From positions 1 to 42,903 of the IMG/VR virus record IMGVR_UViG_3300036845_000213: a DNA stretch of 42,903 nucleotides; one strand, written 5' to 3'. Of the stretch, positions 1-5,277 are shown in pieces. Numbering within the stretch: position 1 is the stretch's first letter; each line of letters starts with the position of its first letter. A program made the position numbers and the translations under genes. Source of the stretch: a virus. Below the pieces are notes generated by a model. That model saw only the letters and a program-made list of their open reading frames with translations. It had not been told where the DNA came from and ran no database searches.

Positions 1-25
1 AAGCTTCGGCTCACCTGTAGCTCGC

Positions 26-75
26 AGATTAGGGCAAGATTAGGGCACAGTAGAGCGATAGTATAGCGATAGTAA
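26..75. repeat. Two consecutive pairs of 11-bp tandem repeats
   Basis: AGATTAGGGCA occurs twice head to tail at 26-36 and 37-47. A second pair with the same period, AGCGATAGTAT/AGCGATAGTAA, lies at 54-64 and 65-75. No gene is visible in 1-110. An 11-bp period is about one helical turn, as in iteron or protein-binding arrays. The block lies beside the window end, between the terminator of the leftward early genes and the rebuilt promoter of the right-end operon, so an origin, packaging or regulatory role is possible but unproven. Confidence 0.6.
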
Positions 76-76
76 A

Positions 77-101
77 GCGCGGCGCTATACTTGCGCCGCG
101 C
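77..101 (-). terminator. Hairpin at the end of the leftward early region
   Basis: A perfect 9-bp stem, GCGCGGCGC (77-85) and GCGCCGCGC (93-101), encloses a 7-nt loop. Read leftwards it is followed by TTTACT. It lies directly after the stop of the leftward gene at 114-455, where a terminator is expected. The T-run is short, so efficiency is uncertain. Confidence 0.6.
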
Positions 102-113
102 TGTATTGACTTG

Positions 114-455
114 TTATTCCTCCATCACAGTGTGGTGAACTTGGCCGAGACAAGGCTTGTCCACTGCCTTCCAATCGCCCCCACCCGAACGCGCCGTCTG
201 AAATTCCGCACCGATGCGGTGTGTGATGTCCTCGTTCGTGGGCGTTGTATTCGGCGGGACATAATCGGCAATCGAGCGGAAGCGGAAGCCAGTCGGAAGC
301 GGAGGAACATTCACAGACCCATTGTCGGTTTCTTCGTCAAGCCAAGCCTTGCCTTGCTGGCAAGCGCGATCACATTTGAGGTTTGCGTGGTACTCGGCAT
401 TGAGACGGACAAGCGCGACTTGCAGGGAAACGGGCAGATTGGAGAAGTGGAACAT
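114..455 (-). CDS. Hypothetical small early protein
   Basis: A 113-residue soluble protein whose family I do not recognise. It has three cysteines in its first half or near its end (LKCDRAC, KPC) but no complete metal-binding pattern, and there is no signal peptide or membrane segment. The ATG is preceded by a weak AAAGG-type ribosome site. It is the last gene of the leftward early region and forms its own unit: a promoter lies at 504-531 and the upstream genes are closed by a strong terminator at 568-617. A hairpin at 77-101 ends it. A host-takeover role would be guesswork from position alone. Confidence 0.6.
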   Translation of the reverse strand: MFHFSNLPVSLQVALVRLNAEYHANLKCDRACQQGKAWLDEETDNGSVNVPPLPTGFRFRSIADYVPPNTTPTNEDITHRIGAEFQTARSGGGDWKAVDKPCLGQVHHTVMEE

Positions 456-503
456 TTTCGGTGGCCTTTGTTTGGGAGGGCGGGATTGCCTTCCACAATC
501 AAG

Positions 504-531
504 AGCATACCACAGTCGCGAATATCGTCAA
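504..531 (-). promoter_or_regulatory. Sigma70-type promoter for the gene at 114-455
   Basis: Read leftwards: TTGACG (526-531), 16-nt spacer, TATGCT (504-509). It lies just downstream of the terminator at 568-617 and about 50 nt upstream of the ATG at 455, so it restarts transcription for the last early gene. Confidence 0.6.
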
Positions 532-567
532 ATCACGAATTGTTACAATGTCGCACGATACGATTGA

Positions 568-617
568 CAAAAGAAAGGCGGAGAACGCGCGGATAGCAAT
601 GGTCCGCGTTCTCCGCC
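568..617 (-). terminator. Strong intrinsic terminator
   Basis: GGCGGAGAACGCG...CGCGTTCTCCGCC forms a long stem at 577-617 with a 2-nt bulge. Read leftwards it is followed by TTTCTTTTGT (566-576). It follows the gene at 713-952 and separates that unit from the promoter at 504-531. Confidence 0.8.
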
Positions 618-653
618 TCCGGCGCGTCGCCTTCTCCGGCGAGCCGCGCCTAG

Positions 654-690
654 CCGCGTCGCATGTTGCGGGGGGCGCAATGCGACGCGG
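654..690. repeat. Long inverted repeat in the gap downstream of the gene at 713
   Basis: CCGCGTCGCA (654-663) pairs with TGCGACGCGG (681-690), and the inner TTGCG/CGCAA arms (666-670 and 676-680) extend the stem. Read rightwards it is followed by GATAGTTTTT, so it could terminate rightward transcription, although no rightward gene is seen here. It may add to the leftward terminator at 568-617. The rest of 456-712 holds only that terminator, the promoter at 504-531 and a short AGAGCTTTT direct repeat. Confidence 0.55.
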
Positions 691-712
691 GATAGTTTTT
701 GGTTCAGAGCTT

Positions 713-952
713 TTAGCTCAGAGCTTTTTCCGGCGTTGTCAAAGGCGGGATCGGAAGCGGCACGGCTTTGTTGTCGCGCCACTCGTAGTTGACGGGATCG
801 TCGCTTTCGATCACGCGCGTTTCGCGTACACTTGTCCAGCGATAGGACAAATCTTTGACGTAGGCCTCGGCCTCGTCTCGCGTTGCGAAGCGTAGCGCGT
901 TTCCAGCAAACGAGCCGTTCCGCTCCGCAATCACCTCTGGTTTGAATGACAT
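713..952 (-). CDS. Conserved-type small phage protein
   Basis: A 79-residue soluble protein. Its core FAGNALRFATRDEAEAYVKD and the later W-T-S-V-R and P-V-N-Y-E-W segments resemble a small protein common in proteobacterial phages, in which a short alpha/beta unit carries residues of the type F-G-x-x-L-R-F-A-T. Its function is not known to me. The ATG follows AAAGGAAACGGAAAC. It is the last gene of a unit with the 67-residue gene at 1013-1216 and is followed by the strong terminator at 568-617. Confidence 0.75.
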   Translation of the reverse strand: MSFKPEVIAERNGSFAGNALRFATRDEAEAYVKDLSYRWTSVRETRVIESDDPVNYEWRDNKAVPLPIPPLTTPEKALS

Positions 953-1012
953 GTTTCCGTTTCCTTTTTGGCGCGGAGGATAGCGCCTCCGCTCGCGGGC
1001 CGTTTTTCGTCC

Positions 1013-1216
1013 TTATCGGGGCATTCCCTCGACGCGGGCGAAATCCTTTTGCAGTTGACGAATTCGCTCGAAAGTTTCCGGCGCGTTCATGCGCAGCGTT
1101 GGCCAATCGAAGCCAAAGGTTCCGCCGCCGGCAAAGTCGCGCTGGTAACGGTTCAAAAGAATATCGATTTGACGCAGCGCTCCGGCGCGGGACTTGGGGT
1201 AAGCGGGCAGGGTCAT
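1013..1216 (-). CDS. Hypothetical small protein
   Basis: A 67-residue basic, mostly helical protein with an aromatic centre (GFDWPTLRMN) and a second helix rich in charged residues. The family is not recognised. The ATG is preceded by AAAGGAAAACGAAA, the ribosome-site type seen throughout this region. It is the first gene after the promoter at 1255-1284 and is probably co-transcribed with the gene at 713-952. An inverted repeat CCGGA-tcat-TCCGG sits in its leader at about 1236-1249. Confidence 0.65.
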   Translation of the reverse strand: MTLPAYPKSRAGALRQIDILLNRYQRDFAGGGTFGFDWPTLRMNAPETFERIRQLQKDFARVEGMPR

Positions 1217-1254
1217 TTTCGTTTTCCTTTAGCCGCCGGATCATTCCGGAGACT

Positions 1255-1284
1255 GTTATATGGTTTGATTTACGCGATTGTCAA
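1255..1284 (-). promoter_or_regulatory. Sigma70-type early promoter
   Basis: Read leftwards: TTGACA (1279-1284), 18-nt spacer, TATAAC (1255-1260), followed at once by AGTC. The spacer contains GCGTAAATC, also present in the promoter at 1766-1793, so the two look like copies. It drives the genes at 1013-1216 and 713-952. Confidence 0.75.
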
Positions 1285-1289
1285 GAGCC

Positions 1290-1367
1290 TTAAGGCGCGT
1301 AAGCAAGGTAGGCAAGGACTGCGACAATCGCCACGGCGTAGCTTGCGCCGAGTGTTAACTGTTCCAT
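1290..1367 (-). CDS. Membrane microprotein (25 aa)
   Basis: A 25-codon reading frame starting MEQLTLGASYAVAIV and continuing as a hydrophobic Ala/Val/Leu/Tyr stretch to its C-terminus. It is essentially one transmembrane helix with a short polar N-terminus. Its start overlaps the end of the upstream 32-residue gene by 13 nt, and its stop lies just before the promoter at 1255-1284. Three such genes lie in a row here. Small holin-like, host-membrane-active or regulatory roles are possible, but none can be assigned. Confidence 0.55.
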   Translation of the reverse strand: MEQLTLGASYAVAIVAVLAYLAYAP

Positions 1368-1453
1368 TGTACGAGGCCTTGCACAAGGGCCGGCATGAAC
1401 AGCAGGCCGAGGATGACGCCATACACAACCCATTCTTGGACTTGTTCGCTCAT
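1355..1453 (-). CDS. Membrane microprotein (32 aa)
   Basis: A 32-codon frame beginning MSEQVQEWVVYGVILGLL. A short charged N-terminus is followed by one hydrophobic segment of about 18 residues and a polar tail (QWNS). The ATG lies 2 nt after the stop of the upstream 28-residue gene, and the AAAGGCAAG within that gene's end serves as ribosome site. The tight coupling supports translation. A single-pass inner-membrane protein is the only safe statement. Confidence 0.65.
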   Translation of the reverse strand: MSEQVQEWVVYGVILGLLFMPALVQGLVQWNS

Positions 1454-1455
1454 GG

Positions 1456-1542
1456 TTACTTGCCTTTCCAAGCGTAGCCGATGATTAACAAAACGACGAG
1501 GGCATATATGCCGAACATCGAAAGCCAAGCGCTAAGGTCCAT
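1456..1542 (-). CDS. Membrane microprotein (28 aa)
   Basis: A 28-codon frame starting MDLSAWLSMFGIYALVV, then LLIIGYAW and a basic KGK end. This is a single transmembrane helix with a positively charged C-terminus. The ATG has an excellent ribosome site, AAGGAG with 7-nt spacing, which itself lies in the last codons of the 52-residue gene upstream. It is the best-supported member of the microprotein trio at 1290-1542. Confidence 0.7.
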   Translation of the reverse strand: MDLSAWLSMFGIYALVVLLIIGYAWKGK

Positions 1543-1547
1543 TGCGT

Positions 1548-1706
1548 TTACTCCTTGAGTTTCGCGGCGTGCAGGGCGAACGTTGCCGCTTTGTCGAGGC
1601 CTACGTCGGCCGCCGCGTCAAGCATTCTGTCAGACGTGGCGAGATGCCAGACGTGGAGGGCAAGGGCTACGGCCGCGATATGCGCCGCATGTTGGAGAGC
1701 TTTCAT
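1548..1706 (-). CDS. Small Ala-rich protein, first gene of the microprotein unit
   Basis: A 52-residue protein beginning MKALQHAAHIAAVALALHVW. The N-terminal 20 residues are hydrophobic and His-containing, and could be a signal anchor or amphipathic helix. The rest is helical and soluble. The ribosome site AAAGGA lies 11 nt before the ATG. It is the first gene after the promoter at 1766-1793 and ends 5 nt before the 28-residue membrane microprotein. A GGCGCA-ccat-TGCGCC hairpin sits in the leader at 1731-1746. Function unknown. Confidence 0.6.
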   Translation of the reverse strand: MKALQHAAHIAAVALALHVWHLATSDRMLDAAADVGLDKAATFALHAAKLKE

Positions 1707-1765
1707 CTAGCGGTTTGTCCTTTGTTGAGCGGCGCACCATTGCGCCAACCGTAGGAACAGACTGT

Positions 1766-1793
1766 CATATAATTCGATTTACGCTGTTGTCAA
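1766..1793 (-). promoter_or_regulatory. Sigma70-type early promoter
   Basis: Read leftwards: TTGACA (1788-1793), 16-nt spacer, TATATG (1766-1771), followed by ACAGTC. The TGA stop of the upstream gene at 1790-1972 lies inside the -35 hexamer, so gene end and promoter are fused. It drives the microprotein unit at 1290-1706. Confidence 0.75.
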
Positions 1794-1972
1794 GAGGCCT
1801 TTCCGTTGAACTGAGTTTCAAGGTACTCAATGAGGTATTTCGCGTACCGGACTAGCAATTCATGGCCTTCGAACATGAACGTTTCCACGTTCTCTTCAAC
1901 GGCTTTGTTGTAACGCCGCTTGAACCGTTGGAGCTTGGCCGGGGTCCATTCGATTGTGGCCGGATCGTTCAT
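1790..1972 (-). CDS. Hypothetical small helical protein
   Basis: A 60-residue charged helical protein (WTPAKLQRFKRRYNKAVEEN, then an aromatic YAKYLIEYLETQF segment), not recognised. The start overlaps the stop of the upstream 68-residue gene as TAATG, with AAAGGACAAAC as ribosome site. Its own stop codon is part of the -35 box of the next promoter (1788-1793). It is the second gene of the unit driven from 2282-2310. Confidence 0.65.
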   Translation of the reverse strand: MNDPATIEWTPAKLQRFKRRYNKAVEENVETFMFEGHELLVRYAKYLIEYLETQFNGKAS

Positions 1973-2178
1973 TAGCGTTTGTCCTTTCCGTTGGCCTCGC
2001 CCTGCGCCGCGTCTCGGAAGCGCTGGCGGTCAAACTTTGGATTGTCAGGGACGAACAGACTGATAAAGTTCGTGATTAACGCGGCCTTGGTTTCGCTATC
2101 GATTGGCGCGTCTGCCAGAACCTTGGCGATTGCCGCGTAGTGGCGATGTTGAAAGGCGGGACTTGCATAGTTGCGCAT
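1972..2178 (-). CDS. Conserved-type small phage protein
   Basis: A 68-residue protein with the pattern FQHRHYAAIAKVLADA...NPKFDRQRFRDAA. This resembles a small family often seen in early or replication regions of tailed phages of proteobacteria, whose function I do not know. The ATG is preceded by AAGGACAGACACAAA. It is the first gene after the promoter at 2282-2310 and is coupled by TAATG overlap to the gene at 1790-1972. Its leader of about 100 nt carries a large nested hairpin (2200-2274). Confidence 0.75.
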   Translation of the reverse strand: MRNYASPAFQHRHYAAIAKVLADAPIDSETKAALITNFISLFVPDNPKFDRQRFRDAAQGEANGKDKR

Positions 2179-2199
2179 TTTGTGTCTGTCCTTGGTTGC

Positions 2200-2274
2200 G
2201 TCGGGCGAGACGGCCTTTGGTTAGGGATTGTCCGTTGGCCATGCTCAAACTTCCAACGGGACCGCTCGCCCGAC
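2200..2274 (-). promoter_or_regulatory. Structured leader (nested hairpin)
   Basis: GTCGGGCGAG (2200-2209) is perfectly complementary to CTCGCCCGAC (2265-2274), and inside lies CCGTTGG/CCAACGG (2232-2238, 2253-2259). The whole leader between the promoter at 2282-2310 and the start at 2178 can fold. It ends about 20 nt before the ATG, so it could control translation or stabilise the mRNA. A short frame also starts in this leader, but I do not accept it as a gene. Confidence 0.55.
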
Positions 2275-2281
2275 TGTCAAT

Positions 2282-2310
2282 CATATAGTGTTACGCTGTC
2301 CCTTTGTCAA
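2282..2310 (-). promoter_or_regulatory. Sigma70-type early promoter
   Basis: Read leftwards: TTGACA (2305-2310), 17-nt spacer, TATATG (2282-2287), followed by ATTGACAGTC. The promoter overlaps the last codons and stop of the gene at 2291-2476. It drives the genes at 1972-2178 and 1790-1972. Confidence 0.8.
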
Positions 2311-2476
2311 GGGTGATGGTGAGCTTGAGTGCCTTCGGATAAGGCTCCTTGAGCGCTGCCTTGCGCACGTAAACCGTTCCGATTTTATGCGCGTCGGCGG
2401 GTCCGCGTTCCGCGTAGCGGACTGCGCCCTTGGTTTCCTTCTCCAAGTCCAGATTGATTTCAAACAGATTTGCCAT
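2291..2476 (-). CDS. Conserved-type small phage protein
   Basis: A 61-residue basic protein starting MANLFEINLDLEKETKGAVR, with a centre like IGTVYVRKAAL and a beta-strand C-terminus (LKLTITL). This pattern is familiar from small proteins of many proteobacterial phages; the function is unknown. I chose the ATG at 2476 because AAAGGAG lies 8 nt upstream; a longer frame lacks such a site. The gene's end is fused with the promoter at 2282-2310. Confidence 0.8.
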   Translation of the reverse strand: MANLFEINLDLEKETKGAVRYAERGPADAHKIGTVYVRKAALKEPYPKALKLTITLDKGTA

Positions 2477-2489
2477 GTGGGCTTCTCCT

Positions 2490-2717
2490 TTAGATGTTGT
2501 TGGCCACTTTCGTCGTGACATATTGGCCGGTGTCTGTGTCACAGTATTCGATTGACTTTAGGTGAATTTGTTTCCTTTCCTCATCGGTGAATATGATGGC
2601 CTTGCGCTTGAAAAGAGCATCGGCCTTTTTCATCGCAGCGTCCCAATCCTCGGCCTCGACTTCCAATGCCGGCAGATCAAGCTCGGTGGTTGCGTAAGTA
2701 AAATAGAACTTGAGCAT
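2490..2717 (-). CDS. Hypothetical protein (75 aa)
   Basis: A 75-residue acidic alpha/beta protein (MLKFYFTYATTELDLPALEV...DWDAAMKKADALF), not recognised. The ATG at 2717 has AGGAA upstream; an upstream TTG start would fall in the leader hairpin and is less likely. It is the first gene after the weak promoter and inverted repeat at 2758-2800, followed at 13 nt by the gene at 2291-2476. Confidence 0.65.
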   Translation of the reverse strand: MLKFYFTYATTELDLPALEVEAEDWDAAMKKADALFKRKAIIFTDEERKQIHLKSIEYCDTDTGQYVTTKVANNI

Positions 2718-2749
2718 CGGTGGCACGTTCCTATCTTTGGTACTGTACC

Positions 2750-2800
2750 GGCGCAATTGCGCCGCGTCAACCCATTTAGTTAACGCGGCGCATTTGTCAA
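2750..2800 (-). promoter_or_regulatory. Promoter with overlapping inverted repeats (operator candidate)
   Basis: Read leftwards: TTGACA (2795-2800), 16-nt spacer, a poor -10 TAAATG (2773-2778). The -10 lies in the loop of a perfect 10-bp inverted repeat, TGCGCCGCGT (2758-2767) and ACGCGGCGCA (2783-2792). A second palindrome, GGCGCAATTGCGCC, lies at about 2750-2763. A poor -10 enclosed by a palindrome suggests a regulated promoter. Confidence 0.5.
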
Positions 2801-2803
2801 GGG

Positions 2804-3607
2804 CTAGGCTTGTAGGCCCGCCTCCTCGCCAGTTTCAACGGCCGCAACATCCGGTTGCTGCTGTTTCTTCGGCCTCCGCTGGCGAGGAGACTTCCCTACC
2901 GGCGACGGCTTGCCTTCGCTTTCGGGCTTTTCCTTTCCGGTTGCGTACTTCACGACCATATCGATGAACGCGAGACGGTTCTTGCGCCCTTCCGCGCTTG
3001 ACGCCGTGTCGAATAGAAGCTCCGCCAGTTTGGCGGCCGGCGTCGTGTCGAAGTTCACATGTCTGTCGAACATTTCATGATACGCGCGGTGCGCGTCGTC
3101 ACGCTGCGTTCTAAGCTCGCTCATCCGCTCATCCGCGTCTTGCGCCTCCGCTTCGGCCGCCGCTTCCTTCACTGCCTTGGCCTTCTTCGGCGCGTCCGTA
3201 AGCGACTTGAACTTGCTCTTGATCCGTTCCGGATTGGTCAAGCGCAACGTCGCGCCGGGATTGCGTAGCTCCTCCGCCGCGAACACATTGAGGATTTGAT
3301 CCTTGTATTCTGCGACGAACATGTAGGCGAGCCGGGTGCTGTCGTTCTTGAACACCGTTTCCAGAGTGTAATCCGGATAGGTTTTCAGGTACTTGCCCAT
3401 AAGCTCTCGGTACTTGCCGCTCTTGAGGATCGAGCGGTCATTGATGCGCGGGTCTTTGCCCATATCGATCAGGGCTTTCGAGCGCAGCGCCATGAGGCCT
3501 TCGCCAATCTGAAAGGTCCGCTCGCGCGACTTGCCTATCTCTCGCGCGGCCTTCGCGCCAAGTTTGATGGCGTCGGTCAACGCCACCATATTCTCGTTGT
3601 CTGCCAT
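2804..3607 (-). CDS. Putative early DNA-associated protein, DUF3102-like layout
   Basis: A 267-residue charged protein. Residues 1-60 form helices around EIGKSRERTFQIGEGLMALR, an arrangement seen in DUF3102/ParB-accessory-like phage proteins. The middle (RLTNPERIKSKFKSLTDAPK) is basic. The C-terminal third is a low-complexity Lys/Arg/Gln-rich tail. ATG 3607 is chosen because AAGGAAAA precedes it and a hairpin leader lies between it and the promoter at 3654-3681. It is the largest gene of the left early region and a one-gene unit. DNA binding is inferred from composition only. Confidence 0.65.
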   Translation of the reverse strand: MADNENMVALTDAIKLGAKAAREIGKSRERTFQIGEGLMALRSKALIDMGKDPRINDRSILKSGKYRELMGKYLKTYPDYTLETVFKNDSTRLAYMFVAEYKDQILNVFAAEELRNPGATLRLTNPERIKSKFKSLTDAPKKAKAVKEAAAEAEAQDADERMSELRTQRDDAHRAYHEMFDRHVNFDTTPAAKLAELLFDTASSAEGRKNRLAFIDMVVKYATGKEKPESEGKPSPVGKSPRQRRPKKQQQPDVAAVETGEEAGLQA

Positions 3608-3629
3608 GAGATTTTCCTTCGCTGTGTAC

Positions 3630-3681
3630 GTCGCCACGATGGCGACCATCCCACATATAGGAAGCAACGTTGACTTGTCAA
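3630..3681 (-). promoter_or_regulatory. Sigma70-type promoter with leader hairpin
   Basis: Read leftwards: TTGACA (3676-3681), 16-nt spacer, TATATG (3654-3659). Just downstream, GTCGCCA-cga-TGGCGAC (3630-3646) is a perfect 7-bp hairpin or palindrome in the leader. It drives the gene at 2804-3607. Confidence 0.75.
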
Positions 3682-3774
3682 GGCATGTCTGCATTGCGTC
3701 TAACGAATAGCATGACGGCAGAAAGATGTCAAACGATTTCGCTACAAATTGTACAGAAAAAAAATGTGCTTAAA

Positions 3775-3867
3775 TCACAGAACATATATGATGAACATGG
3801 CGATCATCACCGATATGTAAAACGGCAGAAAGTACATCGTTGTCGCGATGGCGAGGCGCTTAAGCAT
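3775..3867 (-). CDS. Membrane microprotein (30 aa)
   Basis: A 30-codon frame beginning MLKRLAIATTMYFLPFYISV, then MIAMFIIYVL to the stop. A basic N-terminus is followed by a continuous hydrophobic stretch long enough for one membrane helix. The ribosome site is weak. It follows the gene at 3882-4112 by 14 nt, so it is probably the last gene of that unit. A run of eight T's follows its stop on the leftward strand with only a 4-bp stem (TGTG/CACA), perhaps a weak terminator. The remaining 3608-3774 holds only the promoter region at 3630-3681. Confidence 0.5.
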   Translation of the reverse strand: MLKRLAIATTMYFLPFYISVMIAMFIIYVL

Positions 3868-3881
3868 GATAGGTTTTTCAT

Positions 3882-4112
3882 TCAGAGCTTTTTATTTGCG
3901 GTATCACCCATCATCGCTCTCGCTCGCCCGATGATTGCGTAAGCGAACGCCAGCGCGTCATCCGGGGGTAAGCAAACCCACGCGCAGGGCGTCCCAAAGT
4001 CGATCCGGACCATGTTCTTCTCGCTCGATAGGGCGACAATCAATTCGCCTTCGTCGCTCTCGTTGAGCTTGCCTTGCGGGAATTTGCCGGTAGGACCGAG
4101 CTTATCGGGCAT
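3882..4112 (-). CDS. Conserved-type small phage protein
   Basis: A 76-residue protein with TGKFPQGKLNESDEGELIVA near the start, then a CAWVCLPPDDALAFAYAII core and a helical end. This resembles a small phage family with the signature G-K-L-N-x-x-D-E-G-E-L; its function is unknown. The ATG at 4112 has a strong AGGAGGAAGAAG ribosome site. The start overlaps the end of the upstream gene at 4102-4410. Confidence 0.8.
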   Translation of the reverse strand: MPDKLGPTGKFPQGKLNESDEGELIVALSSEKNMVRIDFGTPCAWVCLPPDDALAFAYAIIGRARAMMGDTANKKL

Positions 4113-4410
4113 CTTCTTCCTCCTGCATCCTCTGTCGCGTAAACTGACTGTCGGGGTCATGGACGTGAGACAGGAGCCAGTTCAGTTCTTCCTTGTGCGC
4201 AGCTACGGCGTCGTCATGCTCCTGCTGGTCAAGATCGGGAGCGCCCGGCTCAGTGGGTATCTTGACAAGCTCCACGAACCAGTCGTGACTGGCGACGACG
4301 CGGCAGCGTTGAGGATAGGGATATTTCCAGACCGAGAAGCGATGGCAGGCCGCCGCTTCCGATCCACTCGCCAAGAGGATGGCGAGCGCAAGGGTGATGA
4401 TCGATTTCAT
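4102..4410 (-). CDS. Secreted or periplasmic small protein
   Basis: A 102-residue protein with a clear N-terminal signal sequence: a Lys after the start, a hydrophobic ITLALAILLASG core and likely cleavage at EAAA-C. The mature start CHRFSVWKYPYPQRC is a Cys/aromatic motif that I associate with small proteins of alphaproteobacteria and their phages. The C-terminal half is acidic and helical. The ATG has GGAG upstream and overlaps the upstream gene end by 4 nt. An envelope role, such as superinfection exclusion, is conceivable, but no function is known to me. Confidence 0.7.
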   Translation of the reverse strand: MKSIITLALAILLASGSEAAACHRFSVWKYPYPQRCRVVASHDWFVELVKIPTEPGAPDLDQQEHDDAVAAHKEELNWLLSHVHDPDSQFTRQRMQEEEDAR

Positions 4411-4631
4411 TTCCGCGCTCCACTGACCGCCATGAAGTTGCAGCCGTCTGCCTCAATGTCTGTGACGTGGCCGCATTCCTCGCATCGGCCTTGCGTGTAG
4501 AACTTGTCCGCGTCGGGCATGGTTTGCTTCACGCCGCACTTGGCGCAATTGAATTGCTGGTAAACCTCCCAACCGTCCGCCATGCGCTTTTCAGCGTTGG
4601 CGACAACCTCGTAAAAGGGCGAGATGTTCAT
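4407..4631 (-). CDS. Zinc-ribbon protein
   Basis: A 74-residue protein with a helical N-terminus and a four-cysteine zinc ribbon: CAKC at about residues 36-39 and CEEC at about 57-60, then a GHVTDIEADGCNF beta part. Zinc-ribbon proteins of this size are common in phage early regions as DNA- or RNA-polymerase-binding factors, but no target can be named. The ATG at 4631 has AGGAG upstream and overlaps the stop of the gene at 4631-4984. Confidence 0.8.
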   Translation of the reverse strand: MNISPFYEVVANAEKRMADGWEVYQQFNCAKCGVKQTMPDADKFYTQGRCEECGHVTDIEADGCNFMAVSGARK

Positions 4632-4984
4632 TATTGGGCTCCTGTATATTCCATGATTTCGATTGACAGGCTTCGGCCCTTGGTCAGTCCGTAGCCTTGG
4701 TAGAGGCCGCACGTCGCATGGTAGAAGCCGGCGTCCTTTGGCGTGACGAAGCCGACTTGCGCCGTCTCGCCGTAAAGCTCCTTGGCGATAGACAGCGCGG
4801 CGCTTTGCGCGGCTTCCATCTCAAAGTCGGCCTCGATTGGAAACAGGCTGTAGTTCGATCCTTCTTGCGCGGTCGCGGCTAGCACGTCCACGTTGGCCAT
4901 CCATTTCATTGTTCCACTCGCTTTCAAACGAAGGCCCCGCGCCAAGGCGATCATGTTCCGTTGCCAAGGCGCGAGGCGTTGCAT
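4631..4984 (-). CDS. Hypothetical protein (92-117 aa, start uncertain)
   Basis: An alpha/beta protein whose clear core runs from MKWMANVDVLAATAQEG to SIEIMEYTGAQ. The longest frame starts at 4984 with a TAATG overlap to the upstream stop. The shorter, perhaps more natural start is ATG 4909 (92 residues). The extra N-terminal part (RLAPWQRNMIALARGLRLK) coincides with an inverted GCGCCAAGGCG-type repeat, so it may be leader rather than protein. Family not recognised. It lies third in the unit driven from 5244-5272 or by readthrough. Confidence 0.6.
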   Translation of the reverse strand: MQRLAPWQRNMIALARGLRLKASGTMKWMANVDVLAATAQEGSNYSLFPIEADFEMEAAQSAALSIAKELYGETAQVGFVTPKDAGFYHATCGLYQGYGLTKGRSLSIEIMEYTGAQ

Positions 4985-5220
4985 TAAGCCGCTTTGGTAG
5001 GCTGCGCCGCTGACGGCGGCGCTGGCGGCCTCAAGTCTGCGGCGGCCTCGGCACGTAATTCGAGGAACACGTCGGTCGTCAGCTTGTCGTATGCCTCTCC
5101 CACCTTGCTGTGGTCATCACTTACGGCGATGGCGAACGCCTCCAATTGCTCCCACGTCGCTAGATGGATCGGCCAGTTGTCGTCGCGGTCGTCCAAAAAG
5201 GTTTGCAACTTTGTTTTCAT
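4984..5220 (-). CDS. Hypothetical acidic helical protein
   Basis: A 78-residue protein of charged amphipathic helices (KLQTFLDDRDDNWPIHLATW, then DKLTTDVFLELRAEAAADLR) with a Pro/Ala-rich tail. It is not recognised. The ATG is preceded by AAGGAGTGTCAAG. It is the first gene after the promoter at 5244-5272 and is coupled by TAATG overlap to the gene downstream. Confidence 0.65.
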   Translation of the reverse strand: MKTKLQTFLDDRDDNWPIHLATWEQLEAFAIAVSDDHSKVGEAYDKLTTDVFLELRAEAAADLRPPAPPSAAQPTKAA

Positions 5221-5243
5221 CTTGACACTCCTTTTGCCCGCTT

Positions 5244-5272
5244 CACATAATGCAAATCAAAGCGGTTGACAA
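5244..5272 (-). promoter_or_regulatory. Early promoter
   Basis: Read leftwards: TTGTCA (5267-5272), 17-nt spacer, TATGTG (5244-5249). The spacer and -35 (TTGTCAACCGCTnTGATTTGC) are nearly identical to the promoter at 5587-5615, so the two arose by duplication. It drives the gene series from 4984-5220 leftwards. Confidence 0.7.
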
Positions 5273-5277
5273 GGGCC

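Noticed and set aside
543-1244. Long leftward frame of 233 codons
   Set aside because: It runs out of frame through the genes at 713-952 and 1013-1216 and two hairpins, is extremely Arg-rich and lacks a ribosome site; it is an effect of GC-rich codon use.
2096-2242. Short leftward frame starting MANGQSLTKG in the leader at 2179-2280
   Set aside because: It overlaps the conserved-type gene at 1972-2178 by about 80 nt, lies in the nested hairpin and encodes a composition typical of a shifted frame.
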